This document shows, piece by piece, positions 1 through 9,251 of a DNA stretch of 64,000 nucleotides. This DNA comes from Vibrio fluvialis. GTDB lineage: Bacteria > Pseudomonadota > Gammaproteobacteria > Enterobacterales > Vibrionaceae. Location: positions 992,001-1,056,000 of the forward strand of contig NZ_UHIP01000001.1 of the NCBI RefSeq assembly GCF_900460245.1, given 5' to 3'. Position 1 is the stretch's first letter, and each line of letters starts with the position of its first letter. The position numbers were made by a program, and so were the translations under genes. The notes under the pieces are model-generated. The model was not told where the DNA came from. It searched no databases and was given only the letters and a program-made list of their open reading frames with translations.

Positions 1-2
1 AG

Positions 3-353
3 GATTCACTGACTCAAAAACTCAGTCGCTATCTGTCGCATTCGCCCAGCCACGACCATCTGCTGGATGATGTGGCCCGCCGCTTTGCCATGAGTCGCGC
101 TACCATGATTCGAAAACTGCGCCAGGAGGGCGTTCAGTATCGTGAAGTGCTGGCTGAAGTGCGTTTGAATCACGCCCTTCGTTTAATGCAAGAAGGGCAC
201 AGCAACGTGGCGATGATCGCAAGCCTGTGTGGGTATCAGTCGGAAGGCCGCTTTAGCCAGCGCTTTAAAGATAAGTTTGGTATTTCGCCCAAAGGGTATG
301 TCAAAACCTTGGATGGCAATGAAACGAGTGCCGTCACCAGCCGATTGCAGTAA
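3..353 (+). CDS. AraC-family transcriptional regulator, C-terminal part (cut by window edge)
   Basis: The reading frame is open from the first bases of the window to a TAA at 351-353, so only the C-terminal ~116 residues are visible. They form the two helix-turn-helix motifs typical of AraC/XylS DNA-binding domains: LDDVARRFAMSRATMIRKLR is the first helix-turn-helix, and VAMIASLCGYQSEGRFSQRF followed by FGISPKGYVK is the second with the usual family signature. The ligand-binding N-terminus lies outside the window, so its inducer and targets cannot be judged. A GTG at 72 would give a short internal ORF, but conservation starts upstream of it, so it is not the real start. Confidence 0.85.
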   Translation, partial: DSLTQKLSRYLSHSPSHDHLLDDVARRFAMSRATMIRKLRQEGVQYREVLAEVRLNHALRLMQEGHSNVAMIASLCGYQSEGRFSQRFKDKFGISPKGYVKTLDGNETSAVTSRLQ

Positions 354-425
354 AGTGTGAGATTCACGCCGCTGCATATGCTCGCGGTCGGGTACTTTTC
401 CTGTCGACCATTGACTTGAGGCCAC

Positions 426-875
426 ATGCATTACTTACGTGTTGAACCTGATGACATTCCGATGTCACTGCTGTTGGAAGCTGATCCGTCGCCGCAAAAC
501 ATCGCAACGTATTTGCAGGACGCGTGGTGTTTTGCCGTCACGCTTCACGGCGCCGTGATTGGCGCTTGCGTGGTGAAAGCGTTGGATGAGATTACCGCTG
601 AGATTTTTAATGTGTCGGTCGCTGCACCATTTCAGCAGCGGGGGATTGGTTCTGAGCTGCTGCGGTTTGCGTTGCATGAGCTGAAAGATAGCAACGTGCA
701 GCGTGTTGAGCTGGGCACGGGCACTTTTGGTTATCAACTGACCTATTATCAACGGCTCGGTTTTCGGGTGGACGGCGTGCTGAAAGATCACTTTCTCAAG
801 CACTATCCGGAGCCGATTTTCGAGCAGGGCATTCAGCATCAGGATATGCTGCGTTTGTCCTTGAATTTAAACTGA
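426..875 (+). CDS. GNAT-family N-acetyltransferase
   Basis: A 149-residue single-domain GNAT protein. The acetyl-CoA pyrophosphate-binding motif A is QQRGIGSELL at about residues 73-82, preceded by the conserved beta strand (FNVSVAAPF) and followed by the TYYQRLGFR segment typical of motif B. A GAGG ribosome-binding site lies 5 bases before the ATG. It stands alone between the AraC-type regulator and a small unknown gene. The family transfers acetyl groups to amines, but nothing in sequence or context reveals the substrate. Confidence 0.8.
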   Translation: MHYLRVEPDDIPMSLLLEADPSPQNIATYLQDAWCFAVTLHGAVIGACVVKALDEITAEIFNVSVAAPFQQRGIGSELLRFALHELKDSNVQRVELGTGTFGYQLTYYQRLGFRVDGVLKDHFLKHYPEPIFEQGIQHQDMLRLSLNLN

Positions 876-931
876 CTTTGAACCGTCCTTCTATTTACTG
901 AATCTGCGCGATTTTAACTGGAGAACAAGAC

Positions 932-1288
932 GTGATTTTTACTCCCTCATCTCAACCGATGGAAAATGGCCCTGCGCTGTGCGACGCGCTGAAAGACTTC
1001 CTCATCGCCCATAAAAGTACCTTTCAGGACAAGTTGATCCCCGATCTCTCCTACATCGATGACATGGCGCACAACGTCAATGGCATCGAGATTCAGTCGG
1101 TGCATCATTTGGCGGATAACCGCTATCAAATTGAATACAGCTACGATTGGGAGCTGTTTCTGGGGTGTTCGGACATCAATCAGTCTGGCATCGGGCACGA
1201 CCACATTCGCTTTACCCTCAGCCCCGAAGGCCAAATCAACATGGAATACCTGTTCCCTGATGAACTCGACACTAGCGATGAGCTGTGA
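932..1288 (+). CDS. conserved small protein of unknown function
   Basis: A 118-residue acidic soluble protein that I do not recognise. It has no signal peptide, membrane segment or metal motif. A GTG start at 932 is supported by a GGAG 9 bases upstream. Its stop codon overlaps the ATG of the following methyltransferase by one base, so the two are probably translationally coupled. The pattern of aromatic and acidic residues (YQIEYSYDWELFLGC) suggests a compact alpha/beta fold. Function unknown. Confidence 0.6.
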   Translation: MIFTPSSQPMENGPALCDALKDFLIAHKSTFQDKLIPDLSYIDDMAHNVNGIEIQSVHHLADNRYQIEYSYDWELFLGCSDINQSGIGHDHIRFTLSPEGQINMEYLFPDELDTSDEL

Positions 1289-1890
1289 TGGAAGACAACA
1301 CTAAGATTTGGCGGGAATATTACGAACAGGCCATTTCACGTCCGCATCTCCAGCGAACAGAGTTGGCGGTCAAACTTAATCAGTCCCGCACACGTGTTGC
1401 GGTGGATTGCGGATGCGGCACCGGGAGCGATATCCAGTATCTGGCGCAGCAGGGATATCAGGTGCACGGTTTCGATGTGAATTCCGATGCAACAGCGCTA
1501 TGCAAAGCAAGGTTTGCAGAAAATGCGTTGGTTGAAATTGAGCAGGCCGCTTTTGAGTCTTTCGACTACCCCAAAGCGGGCATCGTGATTGCCAACTCCA
1601 GTTTGTTCTTTGCCAACCCTGACCAGTTTCAGGAGGCTTGGTATAAGATCGAAGCGTGTTTGGAGGCTGGCGGCGTATTTGCTGGTGATTTCATGGGTGA
1701 AAAAGACAGTTGGGCGAACAACTATCGCGGCCCGACGACACCCCTCACCGAATCGCAAGTGACGTCTCTATTTACCCATTTCGATGTCGTCCGATTCTTT
1801 GAACGTGACGAAAGCGCCAAAACCGCATTGGGCAGAATGAAACACTGGCATACCTATTCCGTGGTGGCGGTGAAGCGTTCTCTCGCATGA
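1288..1890 (+). CDS. class I SAM-dependent methyltransferase
   Basis: About 200 residues with a Rossmann-fold methyltransferase core: motif I is VDCGCGTGSDIQYLA (about residues 39-53), motif II ends in GFDVNSDA, and the post-motif strand is GIVIANSSLFF. It resembles the TehB/UbiE-like group of small methyltransferases. The substrate is not predictable. I chose ATG 1288, which overlaps the upstream stop, over an in-frame GTG at 1285. It forms a two-gene unit with the preceding unknown gene. Confidence 0.75.
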   Translation: MEDNTKIWREYYEQAISRPHLQRTELAVKLNQSRTRVAVDCGCGTGSDIQYLAQQGYQVHGFDVNSDATALCKARFAENALVEIEQAAFESFDYPKAGIVIANSSLFFANPDQFQEAWYKIEACLEAGGVFAGDFMGEKDSWANNYRGPTTPLTESQVTSLFTHFDVVRFFERDESAKTALGRMKHWHTYSVVAVKRSLA

Positions 1891-1950
1891 TTCGAATGCT
1901 AAACAACCCGATTTTCTAGCCACCATGTTACTTTAGAACGAGGAGAAGGG

Positions 1951-2304
1951 ATGACACCTGCACCGATTAAACCTGAGATCAGCTTTGATGATTTTGCCAA
2001 AGTGGACATTCGCGTCGGGCGTATTGTGGAAGTGTTGGACGTTCCAAAGTCCGACAAGTTAATGAAACTGATCGTCGATTTTGGCGATCACACCCGTTCA
2101 ATATTGGCAGGCATCAAACAGGAAAGGGCCAACCCGAAAGAAATTGAAGGCAAGCAGGCGTTGTTTGTGGTCAATCTGCCTGAGCGTACAATGGCGGGCG
2201 AAGTTTCTCAAGGCATGCTGTTTGATATTGGCTACGAAGATCGGCTGACACCGTGCCTCGCCTGCCCGGAATCGGAATTACCCAATGGCGCCAGAGCGGG
2301 CTGA
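1951..2304 (+). CDS. CsaA/YgjH-like tRNA-binding domain protein
   Basis: A 117-residue protein made entirely of one tRNA-binding OB-fold domain, as in CsaA, YgjH and the C-terminus of MetRS. The family pattern is clear: FAKVDIRVGRIVEV at the N-terminus, SDKLMKLIVDFG, RSILAGIKQ, LFVVNLPERTMAGEVSQGML. Such proteins bind structured RNA/tRNA as homodimers, and a chaperone role has been proposed for CsaA. AGGAG lies just upstream of the ATG. A strong hairpin terminator follows directly. Confidence 0.85.
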   Translation: MTPAPIKPEISFDDFAKVDIRVGRIVEVLDVPKSDKLMKLIVDFGDHTRSILAGIKQERANPKEIEGKQALFVVNLPERTMAGEVSQGMLFDIGYEDRLTPCLACPESELPNGARAG

Positions 2305-2313
2305 TATTGAGAG

Positions 2314-2342
2314 AAAAAACGCACCCATCGGTGCGTTTTTTT
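2314..2342. terminator. bidirectional Rho-independent terminator
   Basis: The A-tract plus stem AAAAAACGCAC / GTGCGTTTTTT, with a short CCATCG loop, works in both directions. It sits between the rightward tRNA-binding gene and the leftward copper operon. Confidence 0.9.
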
Positions 2343-2370
2343 AATGTGATTTAATCGCAGGTTGCGATGT

Positions 2371-2916
2371 TTACAGCGTCACTTTTTTCACCATGCCAGC
2401 TTCGGCGTGGCCGGGAATGTTGCAGGCGAACTCGACGTGGTTATCGCCTTGGAAATGCCACATCAATTGCTTGGCTTTGCCCGGTTGCACGGTCACCGTG
2501 CTGCCGGAATCATGCATGTGTTGGCCATTCATTGAGCGCATCATTTCGCGGTGCGTCAACTGTTCTTTGGCGGAACCAATCGAGAATTCGTGGTCGATTT
2601 TGCCGGTATTCATGATCACAAATTGCACTACGTCGTTGGGTTGAATGTCGACCTCTTTTTTAAACGTGATCTTCATGTCGTCAGAAAGTAGCACATGTAC
2701 CACTTTTGTTGGCTTGGATCCTGTGGCGGACATGCCAACGTCCGACATTTCGCCCATGTTCATCATACCGGAGTGGTCCATCCCTTGTTGCGGCATCTTG
2801 TCTGAAGACATCATGCTGTGATCCATTCCGGATTGCTGGCTGTCGCCGTGTGTCATGTCTGCCAGCGCCAGTGGGGAAGTGAGGCTTAGTGCCAAAGCTA
2901 ATACAGTGATTTTCAT
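2371..2916 (-). CDS. CopI-like periplasmic cupredoxin, copper tolerance
   Basis: A 181-residue exported protein. It has a signal peptide (about 1-19), a Met/His-rich linker with repeated MDHS/HSGMM-type clusters (about 22-60), and a C-terminal cupredoxin domain. The domain has the type-1 copper ligand set: His in KIDHEFS and Cys, His, Met in ACNIPGHAEAGM. The architecture matches periplasmic CopI-type copper-tolerance proteins. It is the last gene of the leftward Cus block, 3 bases after cusA. Its likely role is binding or oxidising Cu(I) in the periplasm, inferred from family and context. Confidence 0.8.
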   Translation of the reverse strand: MKITVLALALSLTSPLALADMTHGDSQQSGMDHSMMSSDKMPQQGMDHSGMMNMGEMSDVGMSATGSKPTKVVHVLLSDDMKITFKKEVDIQPNDVVQFVIMNTGKIDHEFSIGSAKEQLTHREMMRSMNGQHMHDSGSTVTVQPGKAKQLMWHFQGDNHVEFACNIPGHAEAGMVKKVTL

Positions 2917-2919
2917 GAT

Positions 2920-5900
2920 CTATTCCTTTTCAGTAGTGGTCGTCGGTTGAGTTTCACGCTGTTTCCACAGCTTAAAAATGGCGGGCAGCACCAGCAGAGT
3001 CAGCAGCAGCGCGGATGCCATGCCCCCAATCATGGGCGCGGCGATGCGTTGCATCACTTCAGAACCGGTGCCTTCACCGTACATAATGGGAATGAGGCCG
3101 ATGATGACGGTAATCACGGTCATCATGACCGGGCGCACGCGCAGCCCGGCGCCTTCGCGAATGGCGTCATTGAGGTCTTGAAGCGTCAAAGTGGCTTTGC
3201 GTTCTTGAGCCTTGAGCTTGGTGTAATGCCAGGCTTGATTGAGGTAAACCAGCATGATGACGCCAATCTCGACCGCGACACCAGCCAGAGCAATAAAGCC
3301 CACACCGACGGCGATCGACAGGTTGTAGTTAAGCGAATACATCAGCCATAAGCCGCCGACCATCGCCAGCGGCAGGGTGGCCATGATGATCAGCACTTCA
3401 CCCACACGGCGGAAGCTGAAGTAGAGCAGCAACATGATGATGGTGAGCGTAATGGGCACCACCACACTGAGGCGGTCTTTGGCGCGCTCCATGTATTCAT
3501 ATTGCCCTGACCACGCCAGCGAATAGCCCGCAGGCAGCTTGAGTTGATCGGCCACCACGCGTTGCGCTTCGGCCACGTAGGAACCGAGATCGCGCCCTTC
3601 GATGTCGACAAACACCCAGCCATTGGGGCGAGCATTCTCGGTTTTGATCATCGGCGGGCCATCTTCGTAACGTACGTCAGCCACATCGGCAAGCGCAATG
3701 CGTGCGCCGTTGGGTGTCACCAATGGCAGGTTTTGCAGTTTGACTACCGAGTCGCGGTAATCCTGCGGGTAGCGCACATTGATCGGGTAACGTTCCAGCC
3801 CTTCAATCGTCTCTCCGACATTCATGCCGCCGACCGCAGTAGCAATCACTTGCTGCACGTCTTTGATGTTCAGCCCGTAACGCGCGGCGGCACGGCGCTT
3901 GATGTCGACCGTGACATAACGGCCGCCAGCCACACGTTCGGCATACACCGATGCCGTACCTTCCACACCGTTAAGAATGGGTTCCAGTTCTGCGCCAATG
4001 CGTTCGATGGTCGCCAGTTCCGGCCCGACGATTTTGATGCCAATCGGAGTTTTGATCCCGGTCGCCAGCATGTCGATGCGGGTTTTGATCGGCATTACCC
4101 AAGCGTTGGTGAGGCCCGGAAACTGCACCAGATTGTCGAACTCTTTGCGCAGCGATTCCGTCGTGACGCCCTCACGCCATTCGCTGCGTGGTTTAAGCTG
4201 TATCACCGTTTCGATCATGGTCAGCGGCGCGGGATCCGTTGCGGTTTCGGCGCGGCCGATTTTGCCCCACACGGTGTTCACTTCCGGTACGGTTTTGATC
4301 AGCTTGTTGGTTTGCTGCAACAGCTCGCGTGCTTTACCAATTGAAATGCCCGGATAGGTGGTCGGCATGTACATCAAATCGCCCTCATCCAATGGCGGGA
4401 TGAATTCACTGCCGAGCTTGCTGGTCGGGTAGTAGGCCGATGCCATCAACGTCATCGCTATCACAATCATGGTTTTCGGATAACTCAAGCTGAGGTTGAG
4501 CAGCGGGCGGTACAAGCCCACCAGTGATTTGTTCACCGGGTTCTTGTGCTCAGGCAGGATCTTTCCGCGAATGAAATAGCCCATCAGCACCGGAACCAAT
4601 GTGATGGCAAGACCAGCCGATGCCGCCATGGCGTAGGTTTTGGTAAAGGCGAGCGGCGAGAACATCTTGCCTTCTTGACCTTCCAGTGCAAACACAGGCA
4701 CAAAGCTGAGGGTGATGATCAGCAGTGAGAAAAACAGTGGTGGGCCGACTTCCTGCGCCGCATCACCAATCACTTGCCAGCGGTTTTTGTCGGTCAGCGG
4801 CTTACGCTCGATGTGCTTGTGCACGTTTTCGATCATGACAATCGCACCGTCGACCATGGCCCCAATGGCAATCGCGATGCCGCCGAGCGACATGATGTTG
4901 GCGTTGATGCCTTGCCAGTGCATCACGATAAACGCCGACAGAATGCCGACGGGCAGGCTGAGCGCAATCACCAGTGACGAACGAATGTGGAACAGGAACA
5001 GCGCGCACACAACCGCGACCACGATGAACTCTTCCGCCAGCTTTTTCCATAGGTTCTCGACCGCAGAATTGATCAGTGTGGAGCGATCGTAAGTCGGCAC
5101 AATTTCTACCCCGCTCGGCAGACTGCCTTGCAGACTGTCCAGCTTGGCTTTGACGTTGGCGATCACCTGACTGGCGTTCTCGCCAAAGCGCATGACGATG
5201 ACGCCGCCGACGGCTTCCCCTTCACCATTCAGTTCTGAGATGCCACGGCGCATTTGTGGGCCAAGGGTAATGTCGGCGATATCGCCCAACAGCAGCGGCG
5301 TACCTTTGCTGGTCACTTTGAGCGGTAGCGATTGAATGTCTTCAATCCCGGTCAGGTAGCCAGTGGTGCGCACCATGTGCTCGGCTTCGGCCACTTCGAT
5401 CACTGAGGCGCCCGTTTCCTGATTGCCGTTTTGAATGGCGGCATTGACCTGTTGCAGGGTCAGGTTGTAGGCACGCAGTTTGGCGGGATCGATCTGGATC
5501 TGATATTGCTTGACCATGCCGCCCACCGTCGCAACTTCCGACACCCCAGCCACGGTTTGCAGCTCGTATTTGAGGAACCAGTCTTGCAGGCTGCGCAACT
5601 GCGCCAAATCGTGTTGCCCGGTTTTGTCTTGCAGCACGTAGCTGTAGACCCAGCCGACGCCTGTGGCGTCGGGACCGAGTGTGGGTTTGGCGTTGGCTGG
5701 TAGCTTAGGTGCTACTTGGCTGAGGTATTCGAGTACACGTGAGCGCGCCCAGTACATATCGGTTTTGTCGTTAAAGATGATGTAAACGTAGGAATCACCA
5801 AAGAACGAATAACCGCGCACCGTGACCGCCCCGGGCACGGCCAGCATAGCAGTGGTGAGCGGATAAGTGACCTGATCTTCCACTACCTGCGGCGCTTGGC

Positions 5901-6063
5901 CGGGATAACTGGTTTTGATGATCACCTGCACATCGGACAGATCAGGAATCGCGTCCACCGGCGTTTGCTTAACGCTGAACAGGCCACCTGCGATGAGCGC
6001 AATCGTCGCGACCAACACCAGAAAGCGGTTGTGCAGCGACCAGCGAATAATGGCGTTGATCAT
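2920..6063 (-). CDS. cusA: CusA/CzcA-type heavy-metal RND efflux pump, Cu(I)/Ag(I) type
   Basis: A 1047-residue inner-membrane RND transporter, the same length as E. coli CusA. Twelve membrane segments with two large periplasmic loops are apparent. The three methionines that bind Cu(I)/Ag(I) in CusA (E. coli M573, M623, M672) fall in recognisable contexts here: LMYMPTTYPGIS, PLTMIETVIQLK and TRIDMLATGI. This favours Cu/Ag over Zn/Co substrates. The start ATG overlaps the cusB stop (ATGA). It should assemble with CusB and CusC as a tripartite pump using proton-motive force. Confidence 0.93.
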   Translation of the reverse strand: MINAIIRWSLHNRFLVLVATIALIAGGLFSVKQTPVDAIPDLSDVQVIIKTSYPGQAPQVVEDQVTYPLTTAMLAVPGAVTVRGYSFFGDSYVYIIFNDKTDMYWARSRVLEYLSQVAPKLPANAKPTLGPDATGVGWVYSYVLQDKTGQHDLAQLRSLQDWFLKYELQTVAGVSEVATVGGMVKQYQIQIDPAKLRAYNLTLQQVNAAIQNGNQETGASVIEVAEAEHMVRTTGYLTGIEDIQSLPLKVTSKGTPLLLGDIADITLGPQMRRGISELNGEGEAVGGVIVMRFGENASQVIANVKAKLDSLQGSLPSGVEIVPTYDRSTLINSAVENLWKKLAEEFIVVAVVCALFLFHIRSSLVIALSLPVGILSAFIVMHWQGINANIMSLGGIAIAIGAMVDGAIVMIENVHKHIERKPLTDKNRWQVIGDAAQEVGPPLFFSLLIITLSFVPVFALEGQEGKMFSPLAFTKTYAMAASAGLAITLVPVLMGYFIRGKILPEHKNPVNKSLVGLYRPLLNLSLSYPKTMIVIAMTLMASAYYPTSKLGSEFIPPLDEGDLMYMPTTYPGISIGKARELLQQTNKLIKTVPEVNTVWGKIGRAETATDPAPLTMIETVIQLKPRSEWREGVTTESLRKEFDNLVQFPGLTNAWVMPIKTRIDMLATGIKTPIGIKIVGPELATIERIGAELEPILNGVEGTASVYAERVAGGRYVTVDIKRRAAARYGLNIKDVQQVIATAVGGMNVGETIEGLERYPINVRYPQDYRDSVVKLQNLPLVTPNGARIALADVADVRYEDGPPMIKTENARPNGWVFVDIEGRDLGSYVAEAQRVVADQLKLPAGYSLAWSGQYEYMERAKDRLSVVVPITLTIIMLLLYFSFRRVGEVLIIMATLPLAMVGGLWLMYSLNYNLSIAVGVGFIALAGVAVEIGVIMLVYLNQAWHYTKLKAQERKATLTLQDLNDAIREGAGLRVRPVMMTVITVIIGLIPIMYGEGTGSEVMQRIAAPMIGGMASALLLTLLVLPAIFKLWKQRETQPTTTTEKE

Positions 6064-7766
6064 GACTGACCTCCGCTGCGTTCAATCGCTTTCAGCACAT
6101 AATCGGTGCCATTTTTCTGCACTAGAAACCGAACCGGCTGACCTTCCTTCAGCCCGCTGAGGTCAACGTCATCACCGACGCTGAAATTCATTTCGCCCGC
6201 ATCCCAACTCCACTCGGCAACCGGCATATGTTTGAGGGTGATCATGCCAAAATCGGCCATCAGCATACTGATTTCACCCGTCAGCCACAGTTCGCCGGGA
6301 ATAACCGTGTCACCGATACGGTAATCGACCACTTTGTATTGGCCGTCATCGCCTTTTTCTAGCGCGAATTCGATCGCCTGTCCGCGACTGAAAGGTTCTA
6401 TTGTCAGGCTATCGGCCAGAGTGAAATTCATGGTCATACCCGGCCAGTTCAGCTCCGCGACAGGCTGGTGGCTGATGGTTAACATGCGCGTTTTTTCCAT
6501 CACATCGGTCACTTCACCTTTGGCCCAAATCGCTTCGCTGGCGGCTTGCAGGCCATCGATGCGCGACAAATCAGCCGTTTGACTCGATTCTGAATCGAGC
6601 AGGAAGTGCGCTGAAGTGACCACGCGGCTTTGTTCATTGAGCCCGTGGTGCACCTCAATGCGATCGCCCGCTTCACGGCCGACTTCAATGCGCGCTGAGC
6701 GGTACTGACCCTTACCTTCGGCCAGCACCACTCGGCTCATGCCGCCAGAATGGATCACCGCCGATTTTGGAATGGTTAATACCGCGTCTTCTGTGACCGG
6801 TTGCAGCGAGATGTTGGCGAACATGTTGGGTTTGAGATCGCCCTGTGGATTGGCAAACTTGAGGCGCATACGCAGCGTGCGGGTTTGTGGGTCGAGAATC
6901 GGGTAGACGTAATCGACTTCGCCCTGCCATTCGCGTCCCGGCATCGCATCCAGCGTCATCATCGCTTTACTGCCTGCGGTCACCCAGTGTGACTGGCGCT
7001 CAAACACTTCGGCATCGACCCAAACATTATCCAGCGGACCAGCACTGATCACCGCTTGTGCCGGAGAGAGATAGCCGCCTTCACGAATATTCAGGCTGGC
7101 GATGATGCCATCGGCTTTGGCTTTGATGTCGACGGACGACGAGGCTTTGCCGCGTTTAAGGATGGTCTGAATCTGCGCGCGGTCGACGCCGAGTGTCACC
7201 AGACGCTCGGTCGCCCCTTTCACGAGCGCGCTGCGTCCGGTGCGATAGGCATTGAGCAACTCTTCTTGTGCTTTTACTAATTCGGGAGAGTAGAGGGTGA
7301 ACAGTACGTCATCTTTACGCACGCGATCGCCGACCGCGTTGACGTAGAGCTTTTCGACCCAGCCTGCCACGCGCACGTTGGTTTGCCATAAACGGCTCTC
7401 ATCAAAGGCGATGTAGCCCACGGTTTCAATGCTGGGTGACAGTGGCTCGCGCAAAGCTTGTGCGGTTTTCACGCCAAGGTTGTTTTCGACCGACGGGTCG
7501 ATGGTCACCGTGCCCGGTTTCTGGTTCGCGGTTTCTTCGGCATACACCGGAATCAAATCCATCCCCATCGGTGACTTGCCCGGTTTGTCGCGTTTGTAGT
7601 TCGGGTCCATGGGCGCAACCCAATACAGCGGTTCTTTGCTGCCTTCACTGGCGGCGCTGTTCATTGCGTTATGTTCGGCGTTCATGCCCGCGAGATAAGT
7701 TTGGACACCTACGCCCAGAGCTGCGCCGATGGCCAGCGCGAGAATCGCTATGTGACTGTTTTTCAT
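6060..7766 (-). CDS. cusB: CusB-type periplasmic adaptor with two C-terminal CusF-like domains
   Basis: A 568-residue membrane-fusion protein. It has an N-terminal signal/anchor (1-28), a heavy-metal-binding motif (APMDPNYKRDKPGKSPMGMD, about 50-70), and barrel-sandwich and hairpin adaptor domains to about residue 400. Two consecutive CusF-like beta-barrels follow (about 415-485 and 490-565). The first carries the CusF metal set His, Trp, Met, Met (SHQPVAELNWPGMTMNF). The second has HMPVAEWSWDAGEMNF, keeping His, Trp and one Met but with Gly at the first Met position. E. coli CusB has no such fusion and uses a separate CusF. Confidence 0.92.
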   Translation of the reverse strand: MKNSHIAILALAIGAALGVGVQTYLAGMNAEHNAMNSAASEGSKEPLYWVAPMDPNYKRDKPGKSPMGMDLIPVYAEETANQKPGTVTIDPSVENNLGVKTAQALREPLSPSIETVGYIAFDESRLWQTNVRVAGWVEKLYVNAVGDRVRKDDVLFTLYSPELVKAQEELLNAYRTGRSALVKGATERLVTLGVDRAQIQTILKRGKASSSVDIKAKADGIIASLNIREGGYLSPAQAVISAGPLDNVWVDAEVFERQSHWVTAGSKAMMTLDAMPGREWQGEVDYVYPILDPQTRTLRMRLKFANPQGDLKPNMFANISLQPVTEDAVLTIPKSAVIHSGGMSRVVLAEGKGQYRSARIEVGREAGDRIEVHHGLNEQSRVVTSAHFLLDSESSQTADLSRIDGLQAASEAIWAKGEVTDVMEKTRMLTISHQPVAELNWPGMTMNFTLADSLTIEPFSRGQAIEFALEKGDDGQYKVVDYRIGDTVIPGELWLTGEISMLMADFGMITLKHMPVAEWSWDAGEMNFSVGDDVDLSGLKEGQPVRFLVQKNGTDYVLKAIERSGGQS

Positions 7767-7775
7767 CGTTTGTCC

Positions 7776-9158
7776 TTATTCCTGCTCGGCAGATGGCAGG
7801 GATAGCTGTGGCTGACTGACTTGGTATTCGTAACTGCTGAGCAGCGCCGCGAGGTTGTTGTTGACCAGATTGCGATCGGTGAGCAGGCGCTGATACTCGA
7901 GTTGCAACGCCAATTCATCCGTACTGGCCGAAATCACGTCGTTAAACTGCGCGGTATTGTTCTGATAGCCGCGCTCGGTGGCCTGAACACGCGCTTTGGC
8001 TTGCGGTAGCAAGGTCGAGTTGAAACGCGCCAAACGCTGAGCGAGGTTGTCGCGATCGACGCGTAGCGCGTTCACTTTGGCGTTCATCTGACGGAGTAAG
8101 GTGTCTCTTTGCGATTGGGCTGCGCCGACCTGATACTGAGCGGCCGCGAGGTTTCGGTCTTGGCGGTTGCCGGTGAACAGCGGAATATCCAGGGTCAGAT
8201 AGGCACTGACCAAGTCCGATGCAGGCTCACCGCGCATGTTATTGGCTTGGCGATAGGCATACATCACTTCCACCCCAAACTGCGGCGAGTAGGCTTCGCG
8301 CGCAATATCCACCTGAGTGCGACCAGCTTCAATCGATGAATCTGCCATGCGCACCGCAGGGTGACGGCTCAGATCGCTGTAATAAGCGTTGTCGGTCGAC
8401 GGGTGAGTGAGGGTTTGCTCCAGCTTAGGCCACGGCAACTGGTTCGATGCCTGAAGGCGATGGGCTGAAAGCAGCCAGTCTGAACCGAGCCATTCGGAGA
8501 GCTGAGCGGTCAGGCGCTGCTGCATCTGCGCGTTAGCCTGTAACTTCTCGTCCAGGCGCGAGACCTGCAGCTGCGCATTGAGCAGATCCTGCGCTTCGCT
8601 TTTGCCAATCGCGTAATTGGTTTGAATGAAATTGACCATCTCATTCATCAGGCTGCGATTTTCCAGCAGAATGGTTTGCGCCACCTGCTGATAGCCCAGT
8701 TCAAGCCACAATTGGGTCAACGCGTTGGCGACTTCAAGCTCGCGACCGACGACCTGAACTTCGACGCCTTGTGCCTGTTGCGTGGCTTTTTTGTTTTGCA
8801 GATCGAGCGTGTCACCCCGCTCAAACTGCTGCATCAGGCCGACGGAAATGTTGGTCATCGCATCTTCATCGAACTTGAAGCTGTCGACGGGCAGACCGGT
8901 GACGCCCATTTTGAGTTTGGGATCCATTAAGGTCGCACTGGCACGACCCGTTTCGCGCATCGCTTGCGCTTGTGCGTAATACTGACGACGAATTCCGTCG
9001 TTCGACAGCGCCGTCTCAATAAGTTGAGACAACGCCTGTGCTGGCTGAGGTGATGGGCTGGCAGGCGAGGTTTCGCTCGCCATCGCCAGAGAACTCACCC
9101 AAGCCGCCGCGCTGACAGACAGCGCCAAAAGGCATGGTTTTAATTTCACATTGTTCAT
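7776..9158 (-). CDS. cusC: CusC-like outer-membrane efflux channel (TolC family)
   Basis: About 460 residues with a signal peptide ending near MASETS, followed by two repeats of the outer-membrane efflux protein family: long amphipathic helices such as ALTQLWLELGYQQVAQTILLEN and ALRVDRDNLAQRLARFNSTL. I chose ATG 9158 over an in-frame TTG two codons upstream. It lies 9 bases before cusB in the same direction, so it is the outer-membrane partner of the Cus pump. Unlike E. coli CusC it shows no obvious lipoprotein Cys. Confidence 0.88.
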   Translation of the reverse strand: MNNVKLKPCLLALSVSAAAWVSSLAMASETSPASPSPQPAQALSQLIETALSNDGIRRQYYAQAQAMRETGRASATLMDPKLKMGVTGLPVDSFKFDEDAMTNISVGLMQQFERGDTLDLQNKKATQQAQGVEVQVVGRELEVANALTQLWLELGYQQVAQTILLENRSLMNEMVNFIQTNYAIGKSEAQDLLNAQLQVSRLDEKLQANAQMQQRLTAQLSEWLGSDWLLSAHRLQASNQLPWPKLEQTLTHPSTDNAYYSDLSRHPAVRMADSSIEAGRTQVDIAREAYSPQFGVEVMYAYRQANNMRGEPASDLVSAYLTLDIPLFTGNRQDRNLAAAQYQVGAAQSQRDTLLRQMNAKVNALRVDRDNLAQRLARFNSTLLPQAKARVQATERGYQNNTAQFNDVISASTDELALQLEYQRLLTDRNLVNNNLAALLSSYEYQVSQPQLSLPSAEQE

Positions 9159-9251
9159 CCACAACTGAGCGCGTAACGCGCACGAAAACTTCTCCGCCTG
9201 TTACCTGTTCACAGGTAGTAGGGGCGGAAGCCGAGATTCGAGAGTTGGGAT

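Noticed and set aside
3544..4344. 266-residue open frame antisense to cusA
   Set aside because: Mirrors conserved CusA coding sequence; composition (His/Arg/Val/Phe-rich) is typical of antisense frames in G+C-balanced genes.
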